DNA of 64,000 nucleotides from Stutzerimonas stutzeri. GTDB taxonomy: Bacteria; Pseudomonadota; Gammaproteobacteria; Pseudomonadales; Pseudomonadaceae. Numbering within the stretch: the stretch's first letter is position 1; every line of letters starts with the position of its first letter. Both the position numbers and the translations under genes were made by a program. The notes below the pieces were generated by a model. That model ran no database searches. It was not told the origin of the DNA and saw only the letters and a program-made list of their open reading frames with translations. The stretch covers positions 52,710 through 116,709 of the forward strand of contig NZ_POUT01000011.1 in assembly GCF_002890915.1 (NCBI RefSeq), given 5' to 3'. Below are positions 62,247 to 64,000 of this stretch, piece after piece.

Positions 62247-63118
62247 AGTACGCCGTCATCAGCAAGCTGTCGGTGGAGTACCCAGTACGGCGTCTCTGCC
62301 AGACCCTTCAGGTACATCCCAGCGGTTACTACGCTTGGCTGGCCGAGCCGAAATCCGCGCGTGCCAAGGAAGATCAGCGTCTGCTCGGATTGATCAAGCA
62401 TGCCTGGTTGGAAAGCGGCGGGGTCTACGGCTACCGCAAGATCCACGACGACCTGCGTGAGCTAGGCGAGTCCTGTGGCCGTCACCGTGTGGCTCGCCTG
62501 ATGAGGAAAGAGGGGCTGCGCTCGCAGACCGGTTATCGCCGGCGCCCCGGGTACTACGGTGGCAAGCCGCCGGTGGCCTCGCCCAACCGTCTGGAGCGGC
62601 AGTTCAATGTCAGTGAACCGAACAAGGTCTGGGTCACCGACATCACTTACATCCGCACGTATGAGGGCTGGTTGTACTTGGCGGTGGTGCTGGATCTGTT
62701 TTCTCGCCAAGTGATCGGCTGGTCGATGAAGCCTCGGATGTGCAGCGATCTGGCCATCGATGCGTTGCTGATGGCAGTGTGGCGGCGCAAGCCCAAGCAG
62801 GAAGTGATGATCCATTCCGACCAGGGCAGCCAGTTCAGCAGCTCGGACTGGCAGAGTTTCCTCAAGGCCAACAATCTGATCAGCAGCATGAGTCGACGCG
62901 GTAACTGTCACGACAACGCGGTCGCGGAAAGCTTTTTCCAGTTGCTGAAGCGGGAACGCATCCGACGGAAAACCTACGGAACCCGCGAAGAAGCCCGCAG
63001 TGATGTGTTCGATTACATCGAGATGTTCTATAACCCCAAGCGACGGCACAGCAGCGCTATGCAGCTATCGCCAGTGGAGTTTGAAAAGCGCTATTTCCAG
63101 AGCTTGGAGAGTGTCTAG
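62207..63118 (+). CDS. IS3-family OrfB (DDE integrase-type transposase), made by -1 frameshifting
   Basis: The catalytic part of the transposase lies in the -1 frame relative to OrfA. The slippery heptamer A-AAA-AAG at 62207-62213 is exactly in phase, so an OrfAB fusion is expected. The DDE triad is seen as Asp in VWVTDITYI, Asp in MIHSDQGSQF and Glu in HDNAVAESFFQLLKRE. It ends FEKRYFQSLESV with its stop inside the right inverted repeat. No interruptions, so the element is probably active. Confidence 0.92.
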   Translation, partial: KKGRRVLCQGVRLKYAVISKLSVEYPVRRLCQTLQVHPSGYYAWLAEPKSARAKEDQRLLGLIKHAWLESGGVYGYRKIHDDLRELGESCGRHRVARLMRKEGLRSQTGYRRRPGYYGGKPPVASPNRLERQFNVSEPNKVWVTDITYIRTYEGWLYLAVVLDLFSRQVIGWSMKPRMCSDLAIDALLMAVWRRKPKQEVMIHSDQGSQFSSSDWQSFLKANNLISSMSRRGNCHDNAVAESFFQLLKRERIRRKTYGTREEARSDVFDYIEMFYNPKRRHSSAMQLSPVEFEKRYFQSLESV

Positions 63119-63136
63119 GAAAGCTGGGGCGATTCA

Positions 63137-63904
63137 CAGCACATCCGGCTCGATACCGATGTGTAAAGACTCCAGCGCGCGGGCGAGCGTCAGAACCTTT
63201 TCTCGCGACAGGCTACCTGCACTCTGCAGTCGTCCTGCCAGCTCACCGAAGCTCATGACCACCATGCCGTCGCCGATGCGTTGCTTTAGCTCGGCGAGCG
63301 CTGTTCGAGCTGTTGGCGGCCACAGGTTTACAGGCAGCTGTAACAGCCCTTCTAGTGCATCAGGAGTGTCGGGGTTGCGGCCGAGATAACGACTGTAGGG
63401 CTCCAACTGCACCGTGCATTCGTCAACCAACTGCTGCAGCTTCTTCCGAGCTGCGCTAGTCGCCGTGACGTCAGGAATACCGGATAGGCCATCCAGTTCT
63501 TGGGGTGGTAGACCTGCAGAAGCGGTGTTGTATTGGAGTCTCAGACGGGTCTTGTTCTGAGGGAGCACCATACCGGCGCCATAACGTTCCTCGTAGCGCA
63601 TGCAGAACAACTGGGCGAACGCTTCTTTACAACGGGTTACGGGTGTTCGCTTCCCGACGTTGTGATCAGACAGCACCCAGGCCAACGCCCAGTCAGCCGG
63701 CATTGGTTGCTTGTCAGCCGCCAACTGACCCAGGCCAATACGCAGCTCTACAGGCATTTCGTAGCCGTAAGGTAACGGTGCCGGCGGCGCCTTTTGATAG
63801 CGCCTGGCGAGTATTTGGCCTTGGCGGAGGAAGTCTACGAAGCGACTGGCGTAGTTATTGAAGGAGTTATTCTGTAAGCGTCCAGCCAAGTCATCTTCCG
63901 AAGC
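63137..63904 (-). pseudogene. TerB-N domain protein fragment, truncated at both ends
   Basis: The minus frame encodes NNSFNNYASRFVDFLRQGQI, then MPVELRIGLGQLAADKQPMP, LSDHNVGKRTPVTRC, NKTRLRLQYNTAS and ARALESLHIGIEPDV. This is the TerB-N type region of large TerB-N/TerB/TerB-C proteins (family call by eye). At its 3' side the stop TGA is supplied by the first bases of the IS repeat, so the TerB and TerB-C parts are lost. At its 5' side the frame runs into 25-bp tandem repeats with no native-looking start, and the usual N-terminal 150-200 residues are absent. It lay upstream of the helicase on the same strand. Confidence 0.65.
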
Positions 63905-63978
63905 TGTATCACATGGTGCACGGGTAGGCTGTATCACATGCTGCACGCCTACTCTGTATCACACGCTGCACGCATAAA
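63904..63978 (+). repeat. Three 25-bp tandem direct repeats, probable end of another mobile element
   Basis: The unit CTGTATCACAYGSTGCACG plus six variable bases recurs at 63904, 63929 and 63954 with exact 25-bp spacing. Similarity to TerB-N protein ends at the first unit, so a boundary lies there. Regularly spaced sub-terminal repeats at an insertion boundary are typical of transposase-binding sites in IS21- or Tn7-like elements. The rest of the element is beyond the window. Confidence 0.6.
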
Positions 63979-64000
63979 AATCAGTGCGAGACTATTACGG

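Larger units (their letters stand above)
61907..63136 (+). mobile_element. IS3-family insertion sequence, 1230 bp (IS51/IS150-like group)
   Basis: Ends start TGAATCGCCCC on both sides, and the outer 26 bp align without gaps, including TAGACAC at positions 19-25. After one indel, CTCCAAGC is shared too, giving inverted repeats of about 35 bp. Inside are orfA and orfB in the IS3 arrangement with a frameshift site. No 3-4-bp target duplication flanks it (AAGG left, CAGC right). This, with different truncated genes on the two sides, points to an adjacent deletion or recombination between copies. Confidence 0.88.

Noticed and set aside
63904..63978. CRISPR array
   Set aside because: Units repeat with only six variable bases between them and no spacer-length segments; only three copies, no cas genes.

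Overview
The window looks like a chromosomal segment of a Pseudomonas-type gammaproteobacterium. GC is high, the RND efflux, CzcCBA and GabD proteins are pseudomonad-like, and mercury-transposon and IS3-type insertions sit between otherwise compact operons. Genus assignment is inference from protein style; no rRNA or tRNA gene is visible.

Layout. (1) 1-7.3 kb is a heavy-metal block: czcCBA (czcC cut by the window start), a small PtrA-like periplasmic protein with copper-box-like sites upstream, and a CDF zinc/cadmium exporter. (2) 7.5-13.9 kb is a Tn3-family transposon whose left 38-bp inverted repeat interrupts an isoprenylcysteine methyltransferase gene. It carries merR-merT-merP and a GDCCVxC protein but no merA, a PIN/RHH toxin-antitoxin pair joined to tnpA, and a tyrosine recombinase. 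(3) 13.7-16.2 kb is an AT-richer scar zone with an orphan gene and truncated DUF5677 and IclR fragments. (4) 16.4-27.1 kb holds gabD (frameshifted), a DHA2 MFS exporter, and a tripartite RND efflux operon (adaptor with an in-frame amber, permease with a 1-nt frameshift, intact outer-membrane factor), divergent from an intact AdeRS-like two-component system. (5) 27.2-48.8 kb is a large acyl-CoA catabolic region: two SDRs, AraC, thiolase, TetR, two acyl-CoA dehydrogenases, a MalT-type LuxR regulator, and an eight-gene minus-strand operon. That operon joins acyl-CoA synthetase, SCP-x-type thiolase and a saccharopine-dehydrogenase-like reductase to a DUF1329/DUF1302/MMPL-RND/YCF48 envelope module. 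(6) 49-59.5 kb has a soluble PAS-PAS-MCP receptor, a porin, a class-III aminotransferase and an aldehyde dehydrogenase. Divergent from these is an aralkylamine dehydrogenase (TTQ enzyme) operon aauB-E-D-A plus a cytochrome c, with a frameshifted aauE and a porin/permease deletion scar beside its promoter. (7) 59.9-64 kb is a decayed helicase/TerB-N locus, cut by a 1230-bp IS3-family element and by the tandem-repeat end of another probable mobile element.

Functional reading. Blocks 5 and 6 look like two inducible catabolic units. One takes up or handles a hydrophobic carboxylic acid and degrades it by beta-oxidation-like steps. The other oxidises aromatic amines in the periplasm to aldehydes, which the neighbouring aldehyde dehydrogenase could take further. 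Four single-nucleotide lesions (gabD, efflux permease, efflux adaptor, aauE) are either real decay or sequence errors; the sequence alone cannot decide which.
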